Assembly: GCA_043553855.1 (NCBI GenBank)
Contig: CP121336.1
Coordinates: 496,001-560,000, forward strand
Length of the DNA: 64,000 nt
Source of the DNA: JAUIAS01 sp030425395
GTDB lineage: Bacteria > Pseudomonadota > Alphaproteobacteria > Rhodobacterales > Rhodobacteraceae
Direction of reading: 5' to 3'
The position numbers and the translations under genes were made by a program. The first letter of the stretch is position 1. Each line of letters begins with the position of its first letter. Under the pieces are notes generated by a model that was given only the letters and a program-made list of their open reading frames with translations, ran no database searches and was not told where the DNA came from. This document shows positions 1-8,732 of the stretch, in pieces.

Positions 1-1
1 A

Positions 2-1885
2 TCTATGAAGTGGGACGAGGACGTCTATGGCCGCGAATACGATCTGGACGTCTTCAACATCGTGGCGGTCGATGATTTCAACATGGGGGCGATGGAAAAC
101 AAGGGGCTGAACATCTTCAACTCATCCGCCGTGCTGGCCAGCCCCGAAACCGCCACGGACATGAACTTTGAACGCATCGAGGCGATCATCGCGCATGAGT
201 ATTTCCACAACTGGACCGGCAACCGCATCACCTGCCGCGACTGGTTCCAGCTTTGCCTGAAAGAGGGTTTGACGGTGTTCCGCGATGCGGAGTTCACCGC
301 CGATATGCGATCCGCCCCGGTCAAACGGATCGGCGATGTGATCGACCTGCGCGCCCGCCAGTTCCCCGAAGATCAGGGTCCGCTGGCCCACCCCGTGCGG
401 CCCGAAAGCTTTCAAGAGATCAACAATTTCTACACGGCCACCGTTTATGAAAAAGGGGCCGAAGTGATCGGCATGCTCAAACGGCTGGTGGGTGGGGACG
501 CCTATCGCCGCGCGCTTGATCTGTATTTCGATCGCCATGACGGGCAGGCCTGCACGATAGAAGACTGGCTGGCCGTGTTCGAAGAGGTGACAGACCGCGA
601 TCTGGCACAGTTCAAGCGATGGTATTCACAGGCGGGAACGCCGCGCCTGTCGGTGTCCGAGGATTGGGCCGATGGCACACTGACCCTGACGTTTGAACAA
701 ACGCTCAGCCCGTCGGCCACCACCCGTGCCCCGCTGCCACAGTTGATTCCGGTCGCGGTGGGATTGCTGGGGCCAGAGGGCAACGAGGTGGTGCCAACCA
801 CGCTCCTTGAGGTCACCGAAGCCAAACAGAGCTTTCGTTTCGAGGGGCTTGCTGCGCGTCCGGTGGCATCTTTGCTGCGCGACTTTTCTGCACCCGTGGT
901 GCTTGATCACCCGCAAGGGGCGGCGCATCGGGCGTTCCTGCTGTCACATGACAGTGACCCGTTCAACCGCTGGGAGGCCGGGCGCGAACTGGCGCGGGCA
1001 ACGCTGCTGGATATGGCGCGCGGCCTGACCGATGCACCGGACGCGGCCTATCTGGACGGGATACGCGCAGTGGTGAGCGATCGTAGCCTTGATCCGGCCT
1101 ACCGGGCGCTGATGCTGGGCCAGCCAAGCCAATCCGATCTGGCCGCATCGCTGGCCGAGGCAGGCGATGTCCCGGACCCAACCGCGATCCACGCGGCATC
1201 GGAAGCCTTGCGCGTTGCGATGGCGGCCCATCTGGGCGACGATCTTCTGACAGGTCTGATCGCCGAGACCCGCGTTGACGCGCCCTATGCGCCCGATGCG
1301 GAACAGTCCGGCAAGCGTGCCCTTGGCAATGCGGTTCTGGCCCTTCTGACCCGGCGCGACGGCGGAGCAGCGGCACGGGCGCAATATGCCGGTGCCGACA
1401 ACATGACCCTTCAATTCTCCGCTCTGGCGTGCCTTTTGCTGATCGAAAAAGGTGCGGACGAACTGGCCGCTTTCTATGACCAGTGGCAGGATGACAGGCT
1501 GGTTCTGGACAAATGGTTCGGCCTTCAGGTCATGCAGGCCGCCCCCGAACGCGCCGCGACGGTGGCCCGCGAACTGACCGAACACGCGGATTTCAACTGG
1601 AAGAACCCCAACAGGTTCCGGGCATTGATGGGCAGCCTTGCGATGAACCACGCGGGCTTTCACGCCGCAGACGGGACCGGGTATGCCTTGCTGGCCGATT
1701 GGCTGATGCGGCTTGATCCGGTCAATCCGCAGACCACGGCGCGGATGTGTTCGGCGTTTCAGACGTGGCGGCGCTACGACAGTGACAGGCAGGCGCTGAT
1801 CGGCGCACAGTTGCAGCGCATCATGGCCCTGCCCGGCCTGTCTCGGGATACGTCGGAAATGGTATCGCGGATACTCGGAGCCTGA
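2..1885 (+). CDS. pepN: Aminopeptidase N (M1 family), 5'-truncated by window edge
   Basis: Zinc-dependent M1 aminopeptidase that removes N-terminal residues from cytoplasmic peptides. The reading frame is open at the window start, so roughly 230-250 N-terminal residues of the usual ~850-870 are missing. Counting from the first visible Met (position 5), the GAMEN substrate-binding motif is at residues 28-32, the zinc motif HEYFH at 64-68 with the third ligand Glu87 (KEGLT), and the transition-state Tyr148 in TVYEKGAEV. The remaining ~480 residues fit the helical C-terminal domains of bacterial PepN. The stop is followed 22 nt later by an SDR gene on the same strand. The family call is firm; only the N-terminus is unseen. 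Confidence 0.96.
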   Translation, partial: SMKWDEDVYGREYDLDVFNIVAVDDFNMGAMENKGLNIFNSSAVLASPETATDMNFERIEAIIAHEYFHNWTGNRITCRDWFQLCLKEGLTVFRDAEFTADMRSAPVKRIGDVIDLRARQFPEDQGPLAHPVRPESFQEINNFYTATVYEKGAEVIGMLKRLVGGDAYRRALDLYFDRHDGQACTIEDWLAVFEEVTDRDLAQFKRWYSQAGTPRLSVSEDWADGTLTLTFEQTLSPSATTRAPLPQLIPVAVGLLGPEGNEVVPTTLLEVTEAKQSFRFEGLAARPVASLLRDFSAPVVLDHPQGAAHRAFLLSHDSDPFNRWEAGRELARATLLDMARGLTDAPDAAYLDGIRAVVSDRSLDPAYRALMLGQPSQSDLAASLAEAGDVPDPTAIHAASEALRVAMAAHLGDDLLTGLIAETRVDAPYAPDAEQSGKRALGNAVLALLTRRDGGAAARAQYAGADNMTLQFSALACLLLIEKGADELAAFYDQWQDDRLVLDKWFGLQVMQAAPERAATVARELTEHADFNWKNPNRFRALMGSLAMNHAGFHAADGTGYALLADWLMRLDPVNPQTTARMCSAFQTWRRYDSDRQALIGAQLQRIMALPGLSRDTSEMVSRILGA

Positions 1886-1907
1886 TGTTTATGTTGAGGG
1901 ACATGAG

Positions 1908-2630
1908 ATGACACGCAAGACAGTTCTTGTGACCGGCGGATCGGCGGGGATCGGCGCGGCCTGTGTGCGCATGGCGGCACGGCGCGGCTATGACATCGTG
2001 ATGACGTATAATTCGGACGCGGCAGGGGCCGAGGCTGTCGCGGCGGATGCACGCGCAACAGGTGCCGCCGTCGTTGTGCATCAGACGGACGTGGCCGACC
2101 CTGACGCGATTGCCGCGCTGTTTTCGGGGATCGACCGGCTGGATGCCCTGATCAACAATGCAGGCATCGTGGATCAGCCCGCCAAGGTCACCGAGTTCAG
2201 CCACGCGCGCTTGCGACGGATGTTCGATGTGAACGTGATCGGCGCGATGCTGGTGGCCAAGGAGGCGCTGCTTCGGATGCCGCACGGCGGGGTGATCATC
2301 AACATTTCGTCGGCTGCCGCGCGCAATGGCGCGGCCAATGAATACGTGGACTACGCCGCCAGCAAAGCTGCGATCGACACCTTCAGCAAGGGGCTCTCAG
2401 ATGAGGTTGCCGGGCAAGGCATCCGCGTGGTCAGCCTGCGCCCCGGTGTGATCGACACGGACATTCACGCCAAGGGCGGCCGTCCGGATCGCGCGGACCG
2501 GATCGGACCCGGTGTTCCCATCGGGCGGAAGGGCACCGCCGATGAAGTGGCCGAAACCGTATTGTGGCTGATGTCGGACGCGGCCTCTTACATCACCGGC
2601 ACCGCAATTGACGTATCGGGCGGACGATGA
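1908..2630 (+). CDS. SDR-family NAD(P)-dependent oxidoreductase
   Basis: Classical short-chain dehydrogenase/reductase of 240 residues, a typical length. The Rossmann motif TGGSAGIG is at 9-16, NNAG at 83-86, the catalytic Ser at about 135 (NISSA), and YAASK supplies Tyr149 and Lys153. The C-terminal PGVIDTDIH and SGG segments are also typical. The substrate cannot be read from sequence; many relatives are annotated as glucose-1-dehydrogenase or 3-oxoacyl-ACP reductase-like. It follows pepN by 22 nt, and its stop overlaps the start of the next gene in an ATGA junction, so the two are probably translationally coupled. Confidence 0.93.
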   Translation: MTRKTVLVTGGSAGIGAACVRMAARRGYDIVMTYNSDAAGAEAVAADARATGAAVVVHQTDVADPDAIAALFSGIDRLDALINNAGIVDQPAKVTEFSHARLRRMFDVNVIGAMLVAKEALLRMPHGGVIINISSAAARNGAANEYVDYAASKAAIDTFSKGLSDEVAGQGIRVVSLRPGVIDTDIHAKGGRPDRADRIGPGVPIGRKGTADEVAETVLWLMSDAASYITGTAIDVSGGR

Positions 2631-3064
2631 GCCCCGAAGACCCGTTTTCATACACGCGCAGCGCGCGCCGTGCGGATGGCGTGGCGGTGGTGGCGGTGGT
2701 CTGGCTGGTGATCGCGCTGTTGGTGGTGCTGGTCGACATGGTCTGGTGGATCGCGGCCCCGCTGGTCTTGGTGACGCTGCCGGCGGCATGGGACATCTGG
2801 CAAGGGCGGCGCGCGGGGCTGACCCTGACCCGTGACCACCTGTCCTGGTTCAGCGGGCGCATCACCGGCGACGTGGCCTTGCGCGATATCGACACGGTTC
2901 GGTTCGACACTCGGCTGGACCTGTCGGTCCGGGTAACGCTGATTCTGAAGAACAAGACCAAGATTCGCCTGCCCCATGATGCACTGCCCCCACACAGGGA
3001 TCTGGAGGCCGCCCTGCGCGCGCGGGAAACCGCCTGCGTTCGGCATCATTTCGCCTTGTTCTAG
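2627..3064 (+). CDS. Small membrane protein with PH-like C-terminal part
   Basis: A 145-residue protein of unknown function. Residues 18-60 form two closely spaced hydrophobic helices rich in Val, Leu and Trp. After them comes a soluble beta-rich segment (LTLTRDHLSWFSGRITGDVALRD-like region, residues ~66-115) that resembles the bacterial PH-like domains found in small membrane proteins. Its start overlaps the SDR stop (ATGA), which supports a two-gene unit. No catalytic motif is visible. The bacterial-PH resemblance is my inference from the strand pattern, not a recognised signature. Confidence 0.7.
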   Translation: MSPEDPFSYTRSARRADGVAVVAVVWLVIALLVVLVDMVWWIAAPLVLVTLPAAWDIWQGRRAGLTLTRDHLSWFSGRITGDVALRDIDTVRFDTRLDLSVRVTLILKNKTKIRLPHDALPPHRDLEAALRARETACVRHHFALF

Positions 3065-3236
3065 GTCACTGTTTCCACCGGCTGAACGATCCCGCGCCCG
3101 TCGCCACGATTGCCCTTGATCCGTGCCCGATGAGGTCCGCAGAACTCCCCATCGCTGCCCTATTTCGGCCCGTTTCCAACGCCAGAGTGAAGGAGAGTTA
3201 CAACGCGGACTTTGCAGATCGGAAAACGGCGCAATC

Positions 3237-4571
3237 ATGATTGATTTCAAACATAAGCTTAATGGCTTCCTTGCAAGCAGGTTCAGCGATCTGCCCCGTT
3301 TCATCCGGCAAGTCGCAGAGGCAAGGCGCCCCGGTTGGGCACAAGATCCCACACCCGGAATAGCCGGCCCCACAACCGCAAACACGGCTGGAAAATCTGG
3401 TGGCCAAACAGCCGAACAGCTTCTCGATATTCCCGTCTACGCGACCGGACCGGATCGCGCCTTGCAAGACGCGACGCTGGCACAGGGACAATTCCTGGCC
3501 CGGCAGGAACGCTGGGACGAGCTGGCCGCTTGCATCCACAACGCCGACGCCGCCCGCGCACAAGCCGGGGACACCATGCCGCTGGCCGATCTTTTGGCCT
3601 ATGGCGCGCGTGCCGATGTGGTGGAATCCGTCACACATGCGCTGAGCGAACATGGCCGCAAGGCTGATCATCGCAAGACACTCAAGGGTATCTCCGCCCT
3701 CGAAGACATCCTGAGCGAGCACGCACAAAGCTATCCCATCGCATTGATCGTGGCGCTGGCACATATTGATCTGGGCTGGGCATGGCGCGGGTCGAATTCC
3801 GAACGGGACATACCAGACACGCATCGCGCCGCCTTTTTCCACCATTTTGACCGAGCGGGCGAAATTCTGGACGGGTTCTGCGCCCTGACCCATGACAGCC
3901 CGTCGCTGGCTGCGGCCAATTGCGCGCGGCTGGCCGGGGTGCATGACGCAAGCGACCATGTTGCGGATCTGTACGAGGATCTGATTGATCTCGATCCCCG
4001 GAATTTCCGAAATATGCGCGCGCTTGGAACGCATCTGCTGCCGCGCTGGTTCGGCGATCTGGATCAGCTTGAACTGGAGGCCCGCCGCACCGCCGTGCGC
4101 ACCCGCGATATCTGGGGCGAAGCCGGGTATACTTGGGTCTATTTCGATGCGCTGATCCACGATCAGGGTGCCTGCGCCAATGTCGATGTGGATTTCTTTC
4201 TTGATGGGCTCCACGATATTCTTGCCCGGTGCCGCGATCAGGGAACTGCCAACCTGCTGGCCGCGTATTGCGCCATCGCTCTGGGCCAGAGCGAAACCGA
4301 GGACAACAACAGCCTTGCTGCGCGCAACCGCCGCCGCATCGCGTCCTGTGCCGACTGGATCGTTCATGACCACCTGAGCGAACTGCACCCGCTGATCTGG
4401 TCGCATGCGATGGACGGGTTCGACAACAATGCCCCGGTGCGATCTGTGTCGCGCTTTGCGGCACGCGGCGAAGCCACCGCCCTTTCGGTGATCCGAAACC
4501 TTTTTGCCGAAGAGATCGCCCGCGGCCACCGCGTCATCTTTACGGAACGCGGACCAATCATCCAGTCTTGA
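3237..4571 (+). CDS. Hypothetical protein, alpha-helical, TPR-like
   Basis: I do not recognise this 444-residue protein. The frame is open further upstream (to 3123), but I prefer the ATG at 3237 (MIDFKHKLNGF) because the upstream residues are low-quality coding sequence; the Shine-Dalgarno region is weak, so the start is uncertain. The N-terminal ~60 residues look disordered (Pro, Thr, Gly). The rest is Ala/Leu/Asp-rich helices resembling tandem helical repeats, with a conserved-looking LGTHLLPRWFGD segment near residue 300. There is no signal peptide or transmembrane segment. The stop codon lies inside the first of four tandem 29-bp hairpin repeats. Confidence 0.6.
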   Translation: MIDFKHKLNGFLASRFSDLPRFIRQVAEARRPGWAQDPTPGIAGPTTANTAGKSGGQTAEQLLDIPVYATGPDRALQDATLAQGQFLARQERWDELAACIHNADAARAQAGDTMPLADLLAYGARADVVESVTHALSEHGRKADHRKTLKGISALEDILSEHAQSYPIALIVALAHIDLGWAWRGSNSERDIPDTHRAAFFHHFDRAGEILDGFCALTHDSPSLAAANCARLAGVHDASDHVADLYEDLIDLDPRNFRNMRALGTHLLPRWFGDLDQLELEARRTAVRTRDIWGEAGYTWVYFDALIHDQGACANVDVDFFLDGLHDILARCRDQGTANLLAAYCAIALGQSETEDNNSLAARNRRRIASCADWIVHDHLSELHPLIWSHAMDGFDNNAPVRSVSRFAARGEATALSVIRNLFAEEIARGHRVIFTERGPIIQS

Positions 4572-4671
4572 TGGGCCTTGCCCACGTCTCTAGGCGTTGA
4601 TGGGCCTTGCCCACCTATCTAAGTTTTGATGGGCCTTGCCCACATCCCTAGGCGTTGATGGGCCTTGCCCA
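4568..4671. repeat. Four tandem 29-bp repeats with hairpin core
   Basis: A 17-bp core, TTGATGGGCCTTGCCCA, occurs at 4568, 4597, 4626 and 4655, exactly 29 bp apart. Between cores are 12-bp linkers that are similar but not identical (two end in CTAGGCG). Each core contains the inverted repeat TGGGC-CTT-GCCCA, so RNA from this region would form a string of small hairpins. The first copy supplies the stop codon of the preceding gene and the last ends 53 nt before gatB. The function is unknown; attenuation, mRNA stabilisation or a protein-binding array are options. Confidence 0.95.
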
Positions 4672-4723
4672 TCGGGTAGCAAAATCCTAGAACCCCTCGA
4701 ACGCGAGAGGAACGAGGTTGCCC

Positions 4724-6238
4724 ATGCTGGATCTGACATTCGACACGCCCAAACCCAAGGTGATCGCCGGGGCCCGGCAGGATTGGGAACTGGTCATCGG
4801 GATGGAGGTGCACGCACAGGTGTCCTCCAAGGCAAAGCTCTTTTCGGGAGCCTCCACCACATTCGGAGCCGAACCCAATTCCAACGTTGCCTTCGTGGAT
4901 GCGGCAATGCCCGGCATGTTGCCGGTGATCAACGAGTTTTGCGTCGAACAGGCCGTGCGCACCGGGCTGGGTCTGAAGGCTGATATCAACCTGTTCTCGG
5001 CCTTTGATCGCAAGAACTACTTTTATCCCGATCTGCCGCAGGGCTATCAGATTTCCCAACTTTATCACCCTATCGTCGGGGAAGGCGAAGTGATTGTGGA
5101 AATGGGCGAAGGCATCGCCCGCCGGGTGCGTATCGAACGCATTCACCTTGAACAGGACGCGGGCAAGTCGATCCACGACATGGATCCGGCAATGTCTTTT
5201 GTCGACCTCAACCGCACCGGTGTGGCGCTGATGGAAATCGTGTCACGCCCCGACATTCGCGGCCCCGAAGAAGCCGCCGCCTATCTGGGCAAGCTGCGCC
5301 AGATTCTGCGTTATCTGGGCACCTGCAATGGCGACATGCAGTCCGGTGCCATGCGCGCCGACGTCAACGTGTCGATCTGCGAACCGGGTGCCTATGAGCG
5401 GTATCAGGAAACGCAGGATTTCTCGCATCTGGGAACCCGCTGCGAAATCAAGAACATGAACTCGATGCGCTTTATCCAGCAGGCCATCATGGTCGAGGCC
5501 GAACGCCAGATCCGCATCGTTGAAGGGGGTGGCAAGGTCGAACAGGAAACCCGCCTTTACGATCCGGACAAGGGCGAAACCCGGTCGATGCGGTCCAAGG
5601 AAGAAGCGCATGATTACCGCTATTTCCCCGATCCGGACCTGCTGCCTCTGGAAATTGAACAGGCGTGGGTGGATGACATCAAGGCGTCCCTGCCCGAACT
5701 GCCCGATGACAAGAAGGCCCGCTTCATGGGCGATTTCGGTCTGACGGATTACGACGCCTCGGTGCTCACCGCCGAGGTGGAGGCCGCGTCTTATTTCGAG
5801 GCCGTCGCCAAGGGCCGCGATGGCAAGCAGGCGGCGAACTGGGTGATCAACGAATTGTTCGGACGTCTCAAGAAAGAAGAACACGACATCACACAAAGCC
5901 CGGTCAGCCCCGATCAACTGGGCGGCATCATCGACCTGATCGCCAAGGGGGACATTTCCGGCAAGATTGCCAAGGATGTGTTTGAGATCGTCTACACCGA
6001 AGGTGGCGACCCTGCGGAAATCGTCGAAGCGCGCGGTATGAAGCAGGTCACGGACACCGGCGCGATCGAAGCGGCCGTGGACGAAATCATCGCCGCCAAC
6101 CCCGCACAGGTCGAAAAGGCCAAGCAGAACCCGAAGCTCGCAGGGTGGTTCGTAGGCCAGGTGATGAAGGCAACCGGTGGCAAGGCAAACCCGAAGGCCG
6201 TGAACGAAATCGTAAGCGCCAAACTCGGTCAGCAATGA
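4724..6238 (+). CDS. gatB: Asp-tRNA(Asn)/Glu-tRNA(Gln) amidotransferase subunit B
   Basis: GatB phosphorylates the glutamate or aspartate esterified on mischarged tRNA(Gln)/tRNA(Asn) and completes amidation with ammonia from GatA in the GatCAB complex. At 504 residues it has the expected length. Recognisable parts are the N-terminal IGMEVHAQ, the central PDLPQGYQISQ and DVNVSI segments, the EIKNMNS motif, and the C-terminal YqeY-like helical tRNA-binding tail. The ATG at 4724 is preferred over a TTG at 4718 because GAGG at 4714-4717 gives good spacing. gatA and gatC are not adjacent, which is common in this group. The repeat array upstream may sit in its leader. Confidence 0.97.
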   Translation: MLDLTFDTPKPKVIAGARQDWELVIGMEVHAQVSSKAKLFSGASTTFGAEPNSNVAFVDAAMPGMLPVINEFCVEQAVRTGLGLKADINLFSAFDRKNYFYPDLPQGYQISQLYHPIVGEGEVIVEMGEGIARRVRIERIHLEQDAGKSIHDMDPAMSFVDLNRTGVALMEIVSRPDIRGPEEAAAYLGKLRQILRYLGTCNGDMQSGAMRADVNVSICEPGAYERYQETQDFSHLGTRCEIKNMNSMRFIQQAIMVEAERQIRIVEGGGKVEQETRLYDPDKGETRSMRSKEEAHDYRYFPDPDLLPLEIEQAWVDDIKASLPELPDDKKARFMGDFGLTDYDASVLTAEVEAASYFEAVAKGRDGKQAANWVINELFGRLKKEEHDITQSPVSPDQLGGIIDLIAKGDISGKIAKDVFEIVYTEGGDPAEIVEARGMKQVTDTGAIEAAVDEIIAANPAQVEKAKQNPKLAGWFVGQVMKATGGKANPKAVNEIVSAKLGQQ

Positions 6239-6546
6239 TCCGACGCGCGGATCGCGCAGCTTGCACTATCCTTGGGGCGGCGGGACGCGCGCGACACGCG
6301 TGCCCCGCTGTCTGCTTTGAATAACACGCGGCCTTCAAACCCACGCATCCGGTATTGTGGTCAAAAGACACGCACAACGGGCATCCTGACAGCGCCACCC
6401 GCGCGATGCCCACCGGCCAAACATCCCCCCCAAGACCCGCATCACTTTGGCAAAACCCCGTCCCGCTATGCCGGGACGAATACCCGTGTTACTGTTTGTT
6501 ACCCGAATTTTGCGGGGGAAAACTCTATTTTGAAAGAAGATTTGAT
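6239..6546. other. Intergenic region between gatB and lysine-rich gene
   Basis: No convincing gene lies in these 308 bases. A perfect inverted repeat, GTCCCG-CTATGC-CGGGAC, lies at 6460-6477, about 70 nt before the next gene. The final ~60 nt are AT-richer than the surroundings and probably hold that gene's promoter and ribosome-binding site (GAAAGAAG just before the ATG). Confidence 0.5.
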
Positions 6547-7284
6547 ATGGACTGGATCAAGACGATCAAGACCTTGCTCAAGGTCAAGGATATTTATGGC
6601 AAGGGTGCCAAGGTCAAGAAACTTCATGACTACGCCAACAAGATAAAGCCCGGAAAACTTGAAACAAAAGACCTGAGATTTTTCAGCAATTCCAAGCTCG
6701 ACAAACGCATCGCGGAACTGGACGCATACGAGACCCAACTCGACAAGGCGCTGGCTGAAAACGTTGAATTGCCACCATCCGGCGCGATGTCGCTTTTTGG
6801 CAAGTGGCATCAGGCCTCAAAGAAAAGCGGCCCCCAAAGCCCCGAAGCCCGCAAAGCTGCGGCGGCCTATGCAAAAGCCCTTGATGCCTATCAAAAACGT
6901 TTGAAAGACTCGCTGGCCACCCTGAAAGCCGAACAGGCGAAGTTGCCCGAAAAGATCACGTTTACAGCCACGATGCAGACATACTCCAGAAACGTACACG
7001 CTTTGATGGTAAAGGTCATAAAGGTTCCCAATCCCTTTGTCCCCGGAACCGCATGGCAGGCCGAAATGCTGGTGTTGTCTCAGGATGTCCAGCGCTACAG
7101 CGGCCTCATGGGGTCGGTCAACGCGCGGCTGAAGAAGCTGTCGACCAAGAATGCCGAGGCCATCAAGAATCTGGAAGGGCTGATCAAGAACAACGCCGAA
7201 TGGATCAAGGCCGTGCAGGACAAGGCGTTTGGCAATCCCGATGTCCTGAAGAAAAACGAAAAGGCCACGAAGCCAAAGAAGTGA
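6547..7284 (+). CDS. Lysine-rich all-helical protein, effector-like
   Basis: Unrecognised protein of 245 residues with very high Lys content and a positively charged C-terminus ending KKNEKATKPKK. It lacks a signal peptide and transmembrane helices. The N-terminal 60 residues are amphipathic and basic (KTIKTLLKVKDIYGKGAKVKK); residues ~60-245 are predicted long helices or coiled coil. The ATG at 6547 has a purine-rich GAAAGAAG upstream; the frame extends further but through non-coding-looking sequence. Composition and style resemble the proteins at 29431 and 60976 in this window. Two secreted Sel1-like proteins follow on the same strand after 242 nt, a layout that would fit an effector followed by protective proteins. 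That role is inference only. Confidence 0.65.
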   Translation: MDWIKTIKTLLKVKDIYGKGAKVKKLHDYANKIKPGKLETKDLRFFSNSKLDKRIAELDAYETQLDKALAENVELPPSGAMSLFGKWHQASKKSGPQSPEARKAAAAYAKALDAYQKRLKDSLATLKAEQAKLPEKITFTATMQTYSRNVHALMVKVIKVPNPFVPGTAWQAEMLVLSQDVQRYSGLMGSVNARLKKLSTKNAEAIKNLEGLIKNNAEWIKAVQDKAFGNPDVLKKNEKATKPKK

Positions 7285-7526
7285 CGCCTGTTGGGTCGGA
7301 ACATCCTCCAAATCTCATCTTCCGACACCGGAAATTCCCGCCAGATACGGCAACCGCCCGATGCTGGACCACCTGTCGCACGGCCAATGCGCATGACAGG
7401 CTCATGCCGGTTTGATTGCGCGGGCCATCCCGCGCAAAGGCTCTTGCACGCGGGGTGCGTCTTTGGGCTGGACAAACAATATGCTCCCATTAAACACACG
7501 TGCGCGCAAATTAAGGAGGAGATGTC

Positions 7527-8567
7527 ATGAGCCCCAAGTTTCTTTCTGCACAGACACTTGTCGCCGCATTTGTGATTGCCCTTACCTCGCCAGCAGCGGC
7601 TGAGCAGCATTGGCCCAACGGATGCGATGCAACCGAACAACTTGAGGTCTGCGCCAACCTTGGCGGGTTTTATGCGCAGGGTGCCGACCCTTTCCCCAAG
7701 GACACAAAGCGCAGCGCTTCCTTGGTCCGGGGCGCACGAGAAGCCGCCATTCAGGCCTGCCATGATGCAGATCCAGACGGCTGCGCCCTTGCAACAACCT
7801 TGATCATGGCAGATGCCGATCTGAAAACCGATGAACGTTTTGCTCTGGCCGCCGCTGCGATGGACGCGATGGATACCTATTGCCGCGCTGGCGACCCGTT
7901 CATGTGTGAGGCGCGGGTCAGCACGCAGACCACGCGCGCTCTGGCTCCCTTGCATAGAAACATCGAAAAAATCGCAGCGGCGGGCCAAGGCCCCCGCTGG
8001 CACGACATCATTTCTGAACCCAACCAATGGAGCACAATCCAGACACAGGTCACCAAAGACCGGCAGGATACGGCACGCACCGCATGCGACGCAGGCGATC
8101 AGGCCGGCTGCCTTATGGATGCGCGGTTGCACGCCCGGTTCACGCCGGGTGGTTCTATTGATCATGCCCGCACAACACCTCTTTTTGATGCATGCCTTTC
8201 GGGAACGACCACTCATTGCGGTAGCATTTCGTTCCTGATGAGAAATTTGAAATACACCGACAAGGAAGCTTTCGCGACGCGAGCAGAGCAAATTCGCGCA
8301 GCGTGTGAACAAGGCGTCGGGCCAATGTGCAGGATTCTGCCAAGCCTCGTCGCACGCGAAGAACGGCAATCCGCCCGCCTGCTCGGATGCAATATGGGCG
8401 TCGCCACCAGCTGCACAGAGGCCGCAATGCAGGACTTTAACGACTGGAAACGCGCCTCCGGCGAAGACACCGACGCGCTGGAAAGCGCAACAACGTCCTT
8501 TACACGCGGTTGCGAACTTGGAGATGCATTTGCCTGCCATTTTCTGGAACATATTTCCAAAGGCTAG
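7527..8567 (+). CDS. Secreted Cys-rich Sel1-like repeat protein (copy 1)
   Basis: 346 residues with a clear Sec signal peptide (hydrophobic stretch then SPAAAE, cleavage near residue 25). The mature part has seven C-x7-C units, such as CRAGDPFMC, CDAGDQAGC and CELGDAFAC, the disulfide spacing of Hcp/Sel1-like repeat solenoids, so a periplasmic or extracellular helical solenoid is expected. A strong ribosome-binding site, AAGGAGGA, lies 6 nt before the ATG. It is a paralogue of the next gene: both begin the mature chain with HWPNGCDA and end with CELGD..ACH.LEHIS.G. Sel1-repeat proteins act in protein-protein contacts and some serve as immunity proteins to secreted lipases; which applies here is unknown. 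Confidence 0.85.
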   Translation: MSPKFLSAQTLVAAFVIALTSPAAAEQHWPNGCDATEQLEVCANLGGFYAQGADPFPKDTKRSASLVRGAREAAIQACHDADPDGCALATTLIMADADLKTDERFALAAAAMDAMDTYCRAGDPFMCEARVSTQTTRALAPLHRNIEKIAAAGQGPRWHDIISEPNQWSTIQTQVTKDRQDTARTACDAGDQAGCLMDARLHARFTPGGSIDHARTTPLFDACLSGTTTHCGSISFLMRNLKYTDKEAFATRAEQIRAACEQGVGPMCRILPSLVAREERQSARLLGCNMGVATSCTEAAMQDFNDWKRASGEDTDALESATTSFTRGCELGDAFACHFLEHISKG

Positions 8568-8732
8568 TTCGCCCTGCCCGTTCTTGCAGGCCCCGCCTGA
8601 CTGCTTGCCAAAAATACGCCCGTTGGACGCACCCCGTTTCAACACCTTGCGCCATCGGGAAAATATGTACCGCGACTGTGGAGATTTAACTTGATCCAAC
8701 CAACTCGCTCACGTCGAAATCAGGGGGGGCTT

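Noticed and set aside
4568..4671. CRISPR-like array before gatB
   Set aside because: The period is 29 bp with only 12 bp between cores, linkers resemble each other and no cas genes are present; it is a tandem repeat, not spacers.
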